This document shows positions 26,597 to 34,625 of a stretch of DNA of 47,910 nt, piece after piece. A model generated the notes under the pieces. The model saw only the letters and a list, made by a program, of their open reading frames with translations, was not told where the DNA came from and did no database searches. Both the position numbers and the translations under genes were made by a program. The DNA comes from Clostridium sp. 26_22 (GTDB taxonomy: Bacteria > Bacillota > Clostridia > TANB77 > CAG-508), in contig MNRP01000040.1 of NCBI GenBank assembly GCA_001916005.1, positions 1 to 47,910 on the forward strand, read 5' to 3'. Position 1 is the first letter of the stretch. Every line of letters begins with the position of its first letter.

Positions 26597-26647
26597 ATGC
26601 AAAAAAAAATAAACAGAAGAATTATGAAAAATGCAAATTTACCATAG
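26597..26647 (+). CDS. Candidate 16-residue small ORF
   Basis: MQKKINRRIMKNANLP, with AAGGAGG only 3 bp before the ATG. The spacing is short for efficient initiation, and no homologue is known to me. It is a basic peptide; could be a leader or chance. Confidence 0.2.
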   Translation: MQKKINRRIMKNANLP

Positions 26648-26655
26648 AAAAAATA

Positions 26656-26684
26656 TTGACAAATAAATAAAATATAATTATAAT
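26656..26684 (+). promoter_or_regulatory. Consensus promoter for the Rpn gene
   Basis: TTGACA (26656-26661), 17 bp, TATAAT (26679-26684): a perfect match to the consensus. The -10 touches AAAGGAG (26685-26691), so transcription from it would start at about the ATG 26692 and leave out that ribosome binding site. Confidence 0.65.
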
Positions 26685-26691
26685 AAAGGAG

Positions 26692-27673
26692 ATGAAGTAA
26701 TATAGAAAGTTTTACTTATGGAGACTATTTGAAATATAAAGATATTTTTAAAAAATCTAAAATATCACAATTATCAGATCAAAAAGAAAGCTATAATATA
26801 ACAAATAAACACGACAAAATATTTAGAACAATATTAGACAAAAAAGAAGAAGCGGTAACTTTAATAAATCAAGCAATAAAAACAAAATTAAAAGCAGAAG
26901 AAATAGAAAAATACACAAGTAGCTTTGTAAACAAAATATTTGAAAATAGAGAAGCAGACATAGTATACAAATACAAAAATAAAAATATATTTTTCTTGAT
27001 AGAACATCAAACCAAAATAGACTATTCAATGCCATACCGAATATTAGAATACGAAATAGAAATAATGAAAAGTGCGATAGATATAAGAAAAGTAAAAAAT
27101 AAAGAATATAAATTACCATTAGTAATTCCAATAGTTTTATATACAGGCAAGAAAAAATGGGATGCAAAAAGATATCTAGAAGAAAGCCAAGAAACATTAG
27201 ATGGTGTAAAAATAAAAGCAGGAAACTACAATTTAGTAGATATCAATGATTATACAAAAGAGGAATTATTACAAGAAAAAACACTAATCTCAAAAATGAT
27301 GTTACTAGAAAAAAGTGAAAGTACAGAAGAGTCAATAGAAATGTTAGAAAAAATAATCCCAAATACAAATAAGGAAGAAAAGGAACTATTAAAACGAGTA
27401 ATCTCAATATTATTTGGAGAAAAAATAGGAGAAGAAAAAACAAAAGAATTAATAGAAAAAATAGATGGAGGTGAAGGAAAAATGTTAGCCTTAGTAGATA
27501 TGATAAGAAACGAAAACCAAATGTATATAAACATAGGAAGAAAAGAAGGTGAAGAAAAATTAAAACAAAGATGTCTAGAAATAGCCAAAAATCTTTTAAA
27601 ACTAAAGATGCCAATATCACAAATAAGTGAAGTTACAAAATTACCAAAAGAAGAAATAGAAAAATTAAAGTAA
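26692..27673 (+). pseudogene. Rpn-family recombination-promoting nuclease / putative transposase, start region frameshifted
   Basis: The open frame runs from a TTG at 26729 (314 codons) but conserved sequence extends further upstream: in-frame IESFTYGDYLKYK (from 26702) matches TFTYYDYLKYK of the relative at 47640. The natural start appears to be the ATG at 26692, whose frame stops two codons later; skipping one T at 26698 would give MKNIESFTYGDYLKYK. The body is intact: NKHDKIFRTIL, the nuclease core NREADIVYKYKNKNIFFLIEHQ (Asp and Glu-x-Gln of the PD-(D/E)XK fold), and the tail NIGRKEGEEKLKQR with the helical module KLKMPISQISEVTKLPKEEI. Either a start-site mutation forcing TTG or ATA initiation, or a sequencing error. 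Confidence 0.8.
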
Positions 27674-27789
27674 AGCAGTGTAAAATTTCCAAATTAGTAT
27701 TGTAAAAATACAATATAAATGATATAAAAATAAAAGAAAATAAAGCATTATAACAGTTAGAAGAAATCAAAAGGAGGAGAAATTTTAAT

Positions 27790-28407
27790 ATGCTTACAAA
27801 TAAAATAAAAAAACAAGTATTATTTGCAACAACAAATCCAGCAAAAATAAAAAAATATACTGAAAAACTAAAAGAAAAAGGCATAGAAGTATTAACAATA
27901 AAAGATTTGGGAATAAACTTAAAACCAGAAGAAACAGGGAAAAATGCAATAGAAAATGCATATATAAAAGCAAAAGCCTATTATGATAAAACAAAAATAA
28001 CAACAATAGGAATGGACAATAATTTATTCATAGAAGAATTACCACAAGAAAAACAACCAGGAACATATGTTAGAAGAGTAAACGGAAAAGAATTAAATGA
28101 TGATGAAATGATAGAATATTATACTAATTTAGTAAAACAATATGGAGGAAAACTAACAGCAAAATGGGTATATGGTATGGTAGTATATAATGGAAAAGAA
28201 GCAAAAGAATACACTTGGAGTACAAAACATTTCTATTTTATAGACAAACCTAGCGAAAAAAGAAATCCGGGTTATCCATTAGACTCAATATCAATTATGC
28301 CAGAATGTAACAAATATTTTGTTGAATTAACTGATGAAGACAAAAAACAAAATAAAGAAAATTATAATGATGATGATGTTATTGAATTTATAGTAAACAG
28401 TTTATAG
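27790..28407 (+). CDS. RdgB/HAM1-family non-canonical purine NTP pyrophosphatase
   Basis: A 205-residue protein. FATTNPAKIKKYTEKL corresponds to the substrate-binding SGNxxKxxE motif, IGMDNNLFIEEL to the acidic metal-binding DDSGL-like motif (altered), and PGTYVRRVNG to the family's PGVYSAR region. RdgB enzymes hydrolyse ITP, XTP and dITP to keep them out of DNA and RNA. The altered motifs and an acidic C-terminal tail mark it as a divergent paralogue. AAGGAGGAG precedes the ATG by 9 bp. Confidence 0.75.
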   Translation: MLTNKIKKQVLFATTNPAKIKKYTEKLKEKGIEVLTIKDLGINLKPEETGKNAIENAYIKAKAYYDKTKITTIGMDNNLFIEELPQEKQPGTYVRRVNGKELNDDEMIEYYTNLVKQYGGKLTAKWVYGMVVYNGKEAKEYTWSTKHFYFIDKPSEKRNPGYPLDSISIMPECNKYFVELTDEDKKQNKENYNDDDVIEFIVNSL

Positions 28408-28420
28408 AATAGGAGAAAAT

Positions 28421-29056
28421 ATGAACATTTTAAAACCACAAAATAATCATATTGAAAAATTGAAAAGTGAAAATATAATAAACATACAAGAAACTGAAAA
28501 AATAACCTGTTGTAATTTTGAAAACGAAGAATGTAATAATATAAATTTATATGAAAATGAATTCGAACATTGTAACTTTAACAATATTTGTATGCAAAAT
28601 GCTTTAGTAGAAAAAATAACATTTAGAGATACAATTTTCAAACAATGTAATTTTTCAAATACAGAATTTAGAGAATGTTCTTTTATTAGATGTGAATTTA
28701 ATAATTGTAAAATTTCTGGATGTGATTTTACAGAAAATAGATTATATAATGTTTCTTTTATAGAAACAAATGCAAATTATATAAATTTATCAATGGCAAG
28801 TATAGAAAATATTTTATTTAAAGATACAAGTCTAGAAGAAAGCTATTTTCAAGAGACTAAAATAAAAAATATTTATTTTAATAATGCTAATTTAAGACAA
28901 GCTCAATTTTTTAAAACAAGTTTGAAAAATATAGATTTATCAAATAGTCAAATTGAAGGAATAGCAATTTCACTTGAAGACATAAAAGGAGCAATAATAG
29001 ACCAAATCCAGGCAATAGATTTATTATATTTGATTGGTGTAAAAATAAAACAATAA
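28421..29056 (+). CDS. Pentapeptide-repeat protein (Qnr/YjbI-like)
   Basis: A 211-residue protein built of A(D/N)LxX-type repeats from about residue 30 to 180: CNFENEECNNINLYENEFEHCNF, TIFKQCNFSNTEFRECSF, CEFNNCKISGCDF, TSLEESYF, ANLRQAQF. These form a right-handed quadrilateral beta-helix. The last helix, GAIIDQIQAIDLLYLIGVKI, resembles the C-terminal end of Qnr-type proteins, which mimic DNA and protect gyrase. Drug protection is not implied by sequence alone. Unusually many cysteines in the repeats (about ten). TAGGAG is 6 bp upstream. Confidence 0.88.
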   Translation: MNILKPQNNHIEKLKSENIINIQETEKITCCNFENEECNNINLYENEFEHCNFNNICMQNALVEKITFRDTIFKQCNFSNTEFRECSFIRCEFNNCKISGCDFTENRLYNVSFIETNANYINLSMASIENILFKDTSLEESYFQETKIKNIYFNNANLRQAQFFKTSLKNIDLSNSQIEGIAISLEDIKGAIIDQIQAIDLLYLIGVKIKQ

Positions 29057-29083
29057 TAAAATATTTTGGGAGAAGATTTTAAT

Positions 29084-29644
29084 ATGTATGATGGTAACAA
29101 AATTAAAACAGAATTTATAAAATCAAGTAGTGATAATTTAAAAATGAAAGTTATTTTTTTAGATGTTGATGGAGTTTTAAATTCAGATGAATATTTTGAT
29201 AAAATCAAAAATGTAAATATATGCGGAATAGAAAGTGAAATAGATGTAGAAAAAATTAAATTATTAAAAAAAGCAGTAGATGAAACTGGTGCAAATGTAG
29301 TGTTAAGTTCATCTTGGAGATATACAAGAAATGCACAATATTTGAAAGAATTATTACTAAGATATGGGATTAACGCAGATTCAACACCATTTATTCAAAA
29401 TGAGAGAGGGTTAGAAATAAAACAATGGTTGTTGGAACATCCGGAAGTAGAAAAGTTTGTTATTTTGGATGATGAAATTTTTGATTCATATGATGAAGTA
29501 TTAATTAAAAGATTAATAAAAATATCAAATTGTAATGGATACGGTTATGGAGAAGGCTTACTTTCAAAGGATATAGATGAGATTATAGAAAGACTAGGTA
29601 GAAAAAAAGAAAAAATTGAAAAAAACAATGAGTTTGAAAGATAA
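29084..29644 (+). CDS. HAD-like domain protein (Swiss Army Knife RNA repair-type HAD)
   Basis: A 186-residue protein. Start at ATG 29084, 8 bp after GGGAGAAG; a TTG at 29066 would overlap this site. The HAD core begins at KVIFLDVDGVLNSDEYF (nucleophile Asp and general acid Asp in DxDGVLN), then NVVLSSSWRYT with the threonine/serine motif, and KFVILDDEIFDSYD with the acidic motif. The pattern matches the HAD domain family found in Swiss Army Knife RNA repair proteins. Substrate unknown. Confidence 0.75.
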   Translation: MYDGNKIKTEFIKSSSDNLKMKVIFLDVDGVLNSDEYFDKIKNVNICGIESEIDVEKIKLLKKAVDETGANVVLSSSWRYTRNAQYLKELLLRYGINADSTPFIQNERGLEIKQWLLEHPEVEKFVILDDEIFDSYDEVLIKRLIKISNCNGYGYGEGLLSKDIDEIIERLGRKKEKIEKNNEFER

Positions 29645-29666
29645 TTTATAAGAGTAGAGGTAAAAA

Positions 29667-30308
29667 ATGAAAGAAAAATCAAAAGAATTTATTATTAAAA
29701 ATTTTAAATGGATAATACTATTTATTTGTTTAATAGGATTTTTAGCATTAGCTGAAGATGTATTTCATAAAGAAATAATGAAAGGTGATATAATTGGTTA
29801 CAAAATAATATCAACTTTTTTAATCTCAGACTTTACAACACCAATAGCCAAATTTATTACTAATTTTGGAGGAGCAATATTTTTAATAATATTAACAATA
29901 ACATTATTTATATTAATAAAAAACAAAAAGATAGGATTATCAATTATTCTAAATTTAATTGTTATAACAGGATTAAACCAAATTCTAAAATATATATTAC
30001 AAAGACCACGTCCAACAGAATATAGATTAATAGAAGAAACAGGATTTAGTTTTCCATCAGGGCATTCTATGGTAAGTATGGCATTTTATGGTTATTTAAT
30101 ATATTTAATTTATAAATATGTAAAAAACAAAGATCTAAAATGGATTTCTATTGTGTTATTAAGTATTTTAATTTGTTCTATTGGAATAAGCAGAATTTAT
30201 TTAGGAGTACATTATACAAGTGATGTTTTAGGCGGATTTTTAATATCATTGTCATATTTGATAGTGTATACTTTAATTGTAAATAGATATTTATTAGAGG
30301 ACATATAG
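29667..30308 (+). CDS. PAP2-family membrane phosphatase
   Basis: A 213-residue protein with six hydrophobic helices and the three PAP2 motifs: KYILQRPRP, FPSGHSM and SRIYLGVHYTSDVLGG (catalytic His). Family members dephosphorylate phosphatidate, phosphatidylglycerophosphate or undecaprenyl diphosphate on the outer membrane face. A UppP of another family is present at 44338, so this one may act on phospholipids or supply backup carrier recycling. Confidence 0.92.
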   Translation: MKEKSKEFIIKNFKWIILFICLIGFLALAEDVFHKEIMKGDIIGYKIISTFLISDFTTPIAKFITNFGGAIFLIILTITLFILIKNKKIGLSIILNLIVITGLNQILKYILQRPRPTEYRLIEETGFSFPSGHSMVSMAFYGYLIYLIYKYVKNKDLKWISIVLLSILICSIGISRIYLGVHYTSDVLGGFLISLSYLIVYTLIVNRYLLEDI

Positions 30309-30313
30309 GAAAG

Positions 30314-30348
30314 AATAGGTAATCATAAAGATTATCTATTTTTTTTTA
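30314..30348 (+). terminator. Terminator after the PAP2 gene
   Basis: An 11-bp stem (30314-30324 with 30330-30340; one G-U) followed by eight Ts. Confidence 0.85.
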
Positions 30349-30364
30349 TAAATTGTAAAAAATA

Positions 30365-30392
30365 TTGACCGATAATCACTTGCTTTTATAAT
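30365..30392 (+). promoter_or_regulatory. Promoter carrying the 19-bp repeat also found at 31375
   Basis: TTGACC (30365-30370), 16 bp, TATAAT (30387-30392). Positions 30371-30389 are identical to 31375-31393, so the truncated SEDS gene is bracketed by an exact 19-bp direct repeat. Confidence 0.6.
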
Positions 30393-30440
30393 GAAATGTA
30401 AAAAATTGCAGTAAAAGTATTGACATAAAAGAAGATTTAA

Positions 30441-31376
30441 AAAATAACAAGTGGAATTATTATATATACATTTTTATTTGGTTATTTATCATACATGAAA
30501 ATTGGAAATAGATATATATCAGCTACAACAATAGCAATTCCATTATATATAATTTCATTTGTAGGATTTTTAATGGAAAAAAGTACAAAGAACTTTTTGG
30601 AGATAAAAATACTAAATAAGTTAATAAAAGTAAAAGATAATTTAATTAAATTACTATTGTTAGCTATGATATCAATAGTTTTAATAGGAATGCTTCCATC
30701 AAAAGCATCAGTAATTATATTGACATTAAATTATTTAATTTTAATATCAGCTAAAATGATATTAATACAAAAAAATAATATAAAAACAGTATTGAAATTA
30801 TGGGGAATAGCACTTATATTAGGAATATCTTTTGTTATATGTATATTAGTATTTGCTCCATATCAAGTAGAAAGAATAGATGCTATATTTAATCCAGAAA
30901 AATATGCACAAGATGAAGGTTGGTTAGCATTAAATAGAAAAATGATTATAAACTCAGCGCAAGCATTTGGTGAGGCAGAAGATATGGGAAATGCAAATGT
31001 TCTATTAGATGAAGGAGATAATTATGCATTAGTTTCAGTGTTAGCTCATTATGGATGGGTTATAAGTTCTGCTATGGTAATAGCAATTATATTATTTAGT
31101 TGCAAACTAATTTTAGATGCAGTAAAAATAAAAGATGAGTATGGAAAATTGTTAATTATAGGAATATCTACAATGTTTATTTTAGAGAGTATATTGAATA
31201 TTCTTATGAACTTTAATTTAGGAATTGAAGCAGACTTTAGTATTCCTTTTATATCTTATGGTGAAATAAATATGATTGTAAATTTGGCAATTTTAGGATT
31301 TCTTTTATCTATATATAAAAGAAAAGATATATATATGTATGAGTGTGAAAGAGAAAATATAGCAAGTGATTGTTGA
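30441..31376 (+). pseudogene. FtsW/RodA/SpoVE (SEDS) family protein, 5'-truncated
   Basis: Only the C-terminal two-thirds of a SEDS glycosyltransferase remain. The frame is open from 30441 (TSGIIIYTFLFGYLSYMKIGN) and the first ATG is 30495, without a ribosome binding site. Upstream, another frame reads SIDIKEDLKN, which would join directly if two bases were restored near 30446. The typical end is present: FNPEKYAQDEGWLALNRKMI, DNYALVSVLAHYGWVIS and IPFISYGEINMIVNLAILG (corresponding to the PFISYGG motif, last Gly replaced). SEDS enzymes polymerise peptidoglycan strands; the missing N-terminal helices make activity doubtful. The stop lies within the following terminator hairpin. Confidence 0.7.
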
Positions 31377-31401
31377 TAATCACTTGCTTTTATGATATTA
31401 T
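31361..31401 (+). terminator. Composite terminator-promoter
   Basis: A perfect 11-bp hairpin (31361-31371 with 31378-31388, loop 31372-31377) and T tract. TTGATA (31373-31378), made of loop and first arm base, is 17 bp from TATTAT (31396-31401), giving a promoter for the nitroreductase gene that starts at 31442. Confidence 0.65.
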
Positions 31402-31441
31402 ACTTATTGAAAAATAGTAATTTGTAGAGGAGTAAAGAAAA

Positions 31442-31948
31442 ATGGATTTTGAAGAAATTATAAGAAAAAGAACGGCAATAAGGAAATTTAGTGATAGAGA
31501 ATTGGAAAAAGAAAAGTTAGATAAAATATTAGAGGCTGGAAGATTAGCACCAACTGCTAAAAATAATCAACCAATTAAAATCTATGTTGTTCAAAGTAAT
31601 AATGGGATTGAAAAAATAGATAAAGCATCCAGATGTAGATATGGTGCAAGAACAGTTCTAATAGTTTGTGGAAATAAAGAAGAAGCTTATCATAAAGAAA
31701 ATTTTACAACTTATGAAATGGATTCTTGTATAGTTGCTACACACATGATGCTAGAAGCAACAAATCTTGGAGTAGATAATATATGGATAGAGGCTTTTGA
31801 TGAAAAGATATTAAAAGAAGAGTTTGATATTCCAAATGAATTAACACCTGTTTGTCTACTTCCATTAGGATACAGAACAGTAGATTGTCCAATGAATCCT
31901 TTGCATAATAAAAGAAAAAATATAGAGGATATAGTAGAATATAACTAG
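31442..31948 (+). CDS. Nitroreductase-family FMN protein
   Basis: A 168-residue protein. IIRKRTAIRKFSDREL is the Arg-rich FMN-phosphate motif, GRLAPTAKNNQP the second FMN segment, and EATNLGVDNIWIEAF the helix before the C-terminal part (VCLLPLGYR). Short single-domain NfsA/NfsB-like proteins of this size reduce nitro compounds, quinones or flavins with NAD(P)H. GAGGAG lies upstream; transcription likely from the composite promoter at 31373. Confidence 0.9.
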   Translation: MDFEEIIRKRTAIRKFSDRELEKEKLDKILEAGRLAPTAKNNQPIKIYVVQSNNGIEKIDKASRCRYGARTVLIVCGNKEEAYHKENFTTYEMDSCIVATHMMLEATNLGVDNIWIEAFDEKILKEEFDIPNELTPVCLLPLGYRTVDCPMNPLHNKRKNIEDIVEYN

Positions 31949-31970
31949 TAATTTGTAGGGAGGAATAATA

Positions 31971-32300
31971 ATGTTAAGTATTGATGATTTCGATAAAGTA
32001 GATATGAGAGTAGGAACTATTATTGATGTTGGAGTAAACAAAAGAGCGAGGCGACCAGCTTATAAAATAAAAATAGATGTCGGAGAAGATATAGGAATTA
32101 AAACTTCATCAGCACAAATAACTGATTTATATTCAATGGAGGAATTATTAGGAAAGCAAGTAATAGTTGTTACAAACTTTGAACCAATGAGAATAGCAGA
32201 TGTAAAAAGTGAAGTTAGAATATTAGGAGCAGACACTAAAGATGGATGCGTAATTCTTAATCCAGAAAGAAAAGTTGAAAATGGTAGCAAAATATTTTAA
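31971..32300 (+). CDS. csaA: CsaA-type tRNA-binding domain protein
   Basis: A 109-residue protein consisting of one OB-fold EMAP/tRNA-binding domain: FDKVDMRVGTIIDVGVNKRARRPAYKIKIDVG, IKTSSAQITDLYS, LLGKQVIVVTNFEP, SEVRILGA. CsaA is a small chaperone-like protein linked to protein secretion in Bacillus and binds tRNA in vitro. AGGGAGG precedes the ATG; it lies 22 bp after the nitroreductase gene. Confidence 0.92.
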   Translation: MLSIDDFDKVDMRVGTIIDVGVNKRARRPAYKIKIDVGEDIGIKTSSAQITDLYSMEELLGKQVIVVTNFEPMRIADVKSEVRILGADTKDGCVILNPERKVENGSKIF

Positions 32301-32350
32301 TGTACATAGTACAAGTTATATTAATAATTAATAAATTTTCAAAAAAATAC

Positions 32351-32379
32351 TTACACAAAATAAAAAAAAATGATATAAT
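32351..32379 (+). promoter_or_regulatory. Promoter upstream of a short terminated leader
   Basis: TTACAC (32351-32356), 17 bp, TATAAT (32374-32379). A transcript from about 32386 reaches the hairpin at 32444 after about 60 nt. Confidence 0.5.
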
Positions 32380-32443
32380 CATAAAAAACAGAGATATATT
32401 AGGTTATAATTGGAAACGCACATTATTTAAAATAATGATAACG

Positions 32444-32472
32444 AACAACACAAATTATATGTGTTGTTTTTT
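32444..32472 (+). terminator. Terminator or attenuator ahead of the DUF2798 gene
   Basis: A 9-bp stem (32444-32452 with 32460-32468) followed by six Ts. It stands between the promoter at 32351 and the ATG at 32507, so it could be an attenuator, or end a small RNA. Confidence 0.6.
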
Positions 32473-32506
32473 GATGTTTAAAATTATTTTAGAAAGGAGG
32501 TTTATT

Positions 32507-32974
32507 ATGCCAAAAACAAAATTTCAAGATTTTGTGTATACTATTATAATGGTAATATGTATGGTATATACAATGATTTGCTATAATATAGCAGTAAACA
32601 CAGGAGGATTAACAAATCAAGTATTTGTAGCAGCACTAGGAGAATTACCAATAATGGGAACAATTGCATTTATATTAGAATTCTTCTTTATTGGAAAATT
32701 ATCTCAAAAATTAGCATTTAGACTTGTAGATCCAAGAAAAGATAAGCCAATTTTTGTAACATTAGCAATATCAACAATGATAGTATGCTTAATGTGTCCA
32801 ATAATGAGCTTTTTTGGAAGTATATTATTTAGTTTTGATGGTATGTCAAATGTAATATCAAGATGGTTACAAATATGTGTTTTAAATTTTCCAATGGCAT
32901 TGTGTTTACAATTATTTTATATTGGACCTTTTGTTAGGTTTATATTTAATAAAATATTTAAAAATAAAGCATAA
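32507..32974 (+). CDS. DUF2798-family membrane protein
   Basis: A 155-residue protein starting at ATG 32507, 7 bp after AAAGGAGG; the frame extends upstream to 32300 but through the leader and its hairpin. Four hydrophobic helices, in two copies of a two-helix unit, with PKTKFQDFVYTIIMVICMVY at the start and FPMALCLQLFYIGPFVRF at the end, fit the DUF2798 family. Function unknown. The upstream leader suggests conditional expression. Confidence 0.8.
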   Translation: MPKTKFQDFVYTIIMVICMVYTMICYNIAVNTGGLTNQVFVAALGELPIMGTIAFILEFFFIGKLSQKLAFRLVDPRKDKPIFVTLAISTMIVCLMCPIMSFFGSILFSFDGMSNVISRWLQICVLNFPMALCLQLFYIGPFVRFIFNKIFKNKA

Positions 32975-33016
32975 GAAATTTTTTTATAATAATAGAGAAA
33001 AATTACAATTTATATG

Positions 33017-33047
33017 AAAGATTAGATTTAAATTGTCTAATCTTTTT
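33017..33047 (+). terminator. Terminator after the DUF2798 gene
   Basis: A 10-bp stem (33017-33026 with 33036-33045) running into six Ts. Confidence 0.8.
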
Positions 33048-33148
33048 TGTATTATAGATATTAAACTAATTTTCATTATGAATATTCTATATTTTATTGC
33101 ATAAAATAAGTAATAAAAATTTGATTAATTCCCTAAAAATAAAAAAAA

Positions 33149-33177
33149 TTGACTTTTCGGGAATAGATTGTTATAAT
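33149..33177 (+). promoter_or_regulatory. Promoter of the DUF4143 ATPase gene
   Basis: TTGACT (33149-33154), 17 bp, TATAAT (33172-33177). ATTCCC (33128-33133) and GGGAAT (33159-33164) form an inverted repeat around the -35, a possible operator. Confidence 0.65.
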
Positions 33178-33196
33178 AATTATAGAGGTGGAGTGA

Positions 33197-34390
33197 ATGA
33201 AAATAATTGATAGAGATATGTATTTAAATACAATGATAAGAGTAATTGATACTCCTGATATTAAAGTGATAACAGGAGTAAGAAGATCGGGAAAATCTAA
33301 ATTATTAGAGTTATTAAAAAAATATATCGAAAAGAATATTGATAATTCCAATATAATTCATATCAACTATAATTTAAAGAAATTTGATAATTTATTGATT
33401 GGAGATAAATTATATAATTATATAGATGGTAATTTTGATGAAAACAAAGAAAATTATGTATTAATTGATGAAATACAAAAATGTAATGGTTTTGAAGATG
33501 TAATAAATAGCATACATGCAGAAGAAAAATATCATATATATATTACAGGTTCAAATGCATTCTTATTATCAAGTGATTTAGCAACATTATTTACAGGTAG
33601 AACTTTCGAAATTAAAATATATCCCTTTTCTTTTGAAGAATATATGAAATATTTTAATTATGATAATCAATATCTAGCATTTAATACATTTATGCAAGAT
33701 GGAGGAATGTCAGGTTCCTATTTATATAAAGAATTAGTTGATAAAAATAATTATTTAAGTGATATTTATAATACATTAATATTAAGAGATATTGTTCAAA
33801 AATATAATATAAAAAATGAAGATTTATTAAAAAAATTAAGCGATTATTTATTAGATAATGTTTCTAATCTAACATCTTCAACTAAAATAGAAAATTTATT
33901 AAAATCTAGTAATCAAACAGCAGATCATAAAACAATTGCTAAATATATTGAATACTTGTGTAATGCATATGCGTTTTATAAAGTACGCAGATATGATATA
34001 AAAGGAAAAAAATATTTGAATACTCAAGATAAATATTATTTAGTAGATACATCATTTAGAAGAGCAATTTTAGGTAGAAAAAATGAAGATTATGAAAGAA
34101 TACTTGAAAATATTGTAGCAATTGAATTATTACGTAGAGGATATGAAATATATGTTGGAAATTTGTATGAAAAAGAAGTTGATTTTGTAGCTATGAAAAA
34201 TGATGAACAAATATATATTCAAGTAACAGATAATTTGGAAAGTGAAAAAGTATTGAATAGAGAAATAACACCATTATTAAATATAAGAGATGGGTATAAA
34301 AAAATAATTATTGCAAAACTAAATCATGAAGGTTATATTAAAGAAGGAATAGAAATTATTGATATAGCAGATTGGTTATTAAATAAATAA
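33197..34390 (+). CDS. AAA ATPase with DUF4143 (archaeal-ATPase-like)
   Basis: A 397-residue protein. N-terminal AAA_14 domain: Walker A GVRRSGKSKLLELL, Walker B NYVLIDEIQKC, sensor YITGSNAFLLSS, then FTGRTFEIKIYPFSFEEY. Middle helical domain and a C-terminal DUF4143 domain with a PD-(D/E)XK-like pattern (NIVAIELLRRGYEIYVGNL, EKEVDFVAMKNDEQIYIQV). Many copies occur in gut anaerobe genomes and their role is not settled; a link to mobile or conflict systems is inference. GAGGTGG precedes the ATG. A single-gene unit. Confidence 0.9.
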   Translation: MKIIDRDMYLNTMIRVIDTPDIKVITGVRRSGKSKLLELLKKYIEKNIDNSNIIHINYNLKKFDNLLIGDKLYNYIDGNFDENKENYVLIDEIQKCNGFEDVINSIHAEEKYHIYITGSNAFLLSSDLATLFTGRTFEIKIYPFSFEEYMKYFNYDNQYLAFNTFMQDGGMSGSYLYKELVDKNNYLSDIYNTLILRDIVQKYNIKNEDLLKKLSDYLLDNVSNLTSSTKIENLLKSSNQTADHKTIAKYIEYLCNAYAFYKVRRYDIKGKKYLNTQDKYYLVDTSFRRAILGRKNEDYERILENIVAIELLRRGYEIYVGNLYEKEVDFVAMKNDEQIYIQVTDNLESEKVLNREITPLLNIRDGYKKIIIAKLNHEGYIKEGIEIIDIADWLLNK

Positions 34391-34513
34391 TATGATTTGC
34401 AAATAATATAATACAGTTATTACTTATTTAATTGAAAATGATATTGAAGAAGAATTTAAAAATACAAGTGGTATAATTTTAAATAGAAGATAACTATAAA
34501 TTACAATTTTCAG

Positions 34514-34555
34514 AGCAGATAATTAGTTGATAATTATCTGCTTTTGTGGTAATAT
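34514..34555 (+). terminator. Composite terminator-promoter
   Basis: A perfect 12-bp hairpin (34514-34525 with 34531-34542, loop GTTGA) followed by Ts. TTGATA (34527-34532) is 17 bp from TAATAT (34550-34555). It sits upstream of the P-type ATPase gene. The 120 bp before it hold only a 20-residue relic frame of unknown origin. Confidence 0.65.
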
Positions 34556-34625
34556 GAGTAAAATTATTGTGATTTTCATTTTTATAAAAAATAAAACAAA
34601 AAGGAAGGCGTAATATAAAAAATAA

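Noticed and set aside
34391..34490. Short frame ending IEEEFKNTSGIILNRR
   Set aside because: About 20 codons after a stop, no start or ribosome binding site. It slightly resembles IKEDLKN-TSGIII near 30430-30460 but is too short to claim homology.
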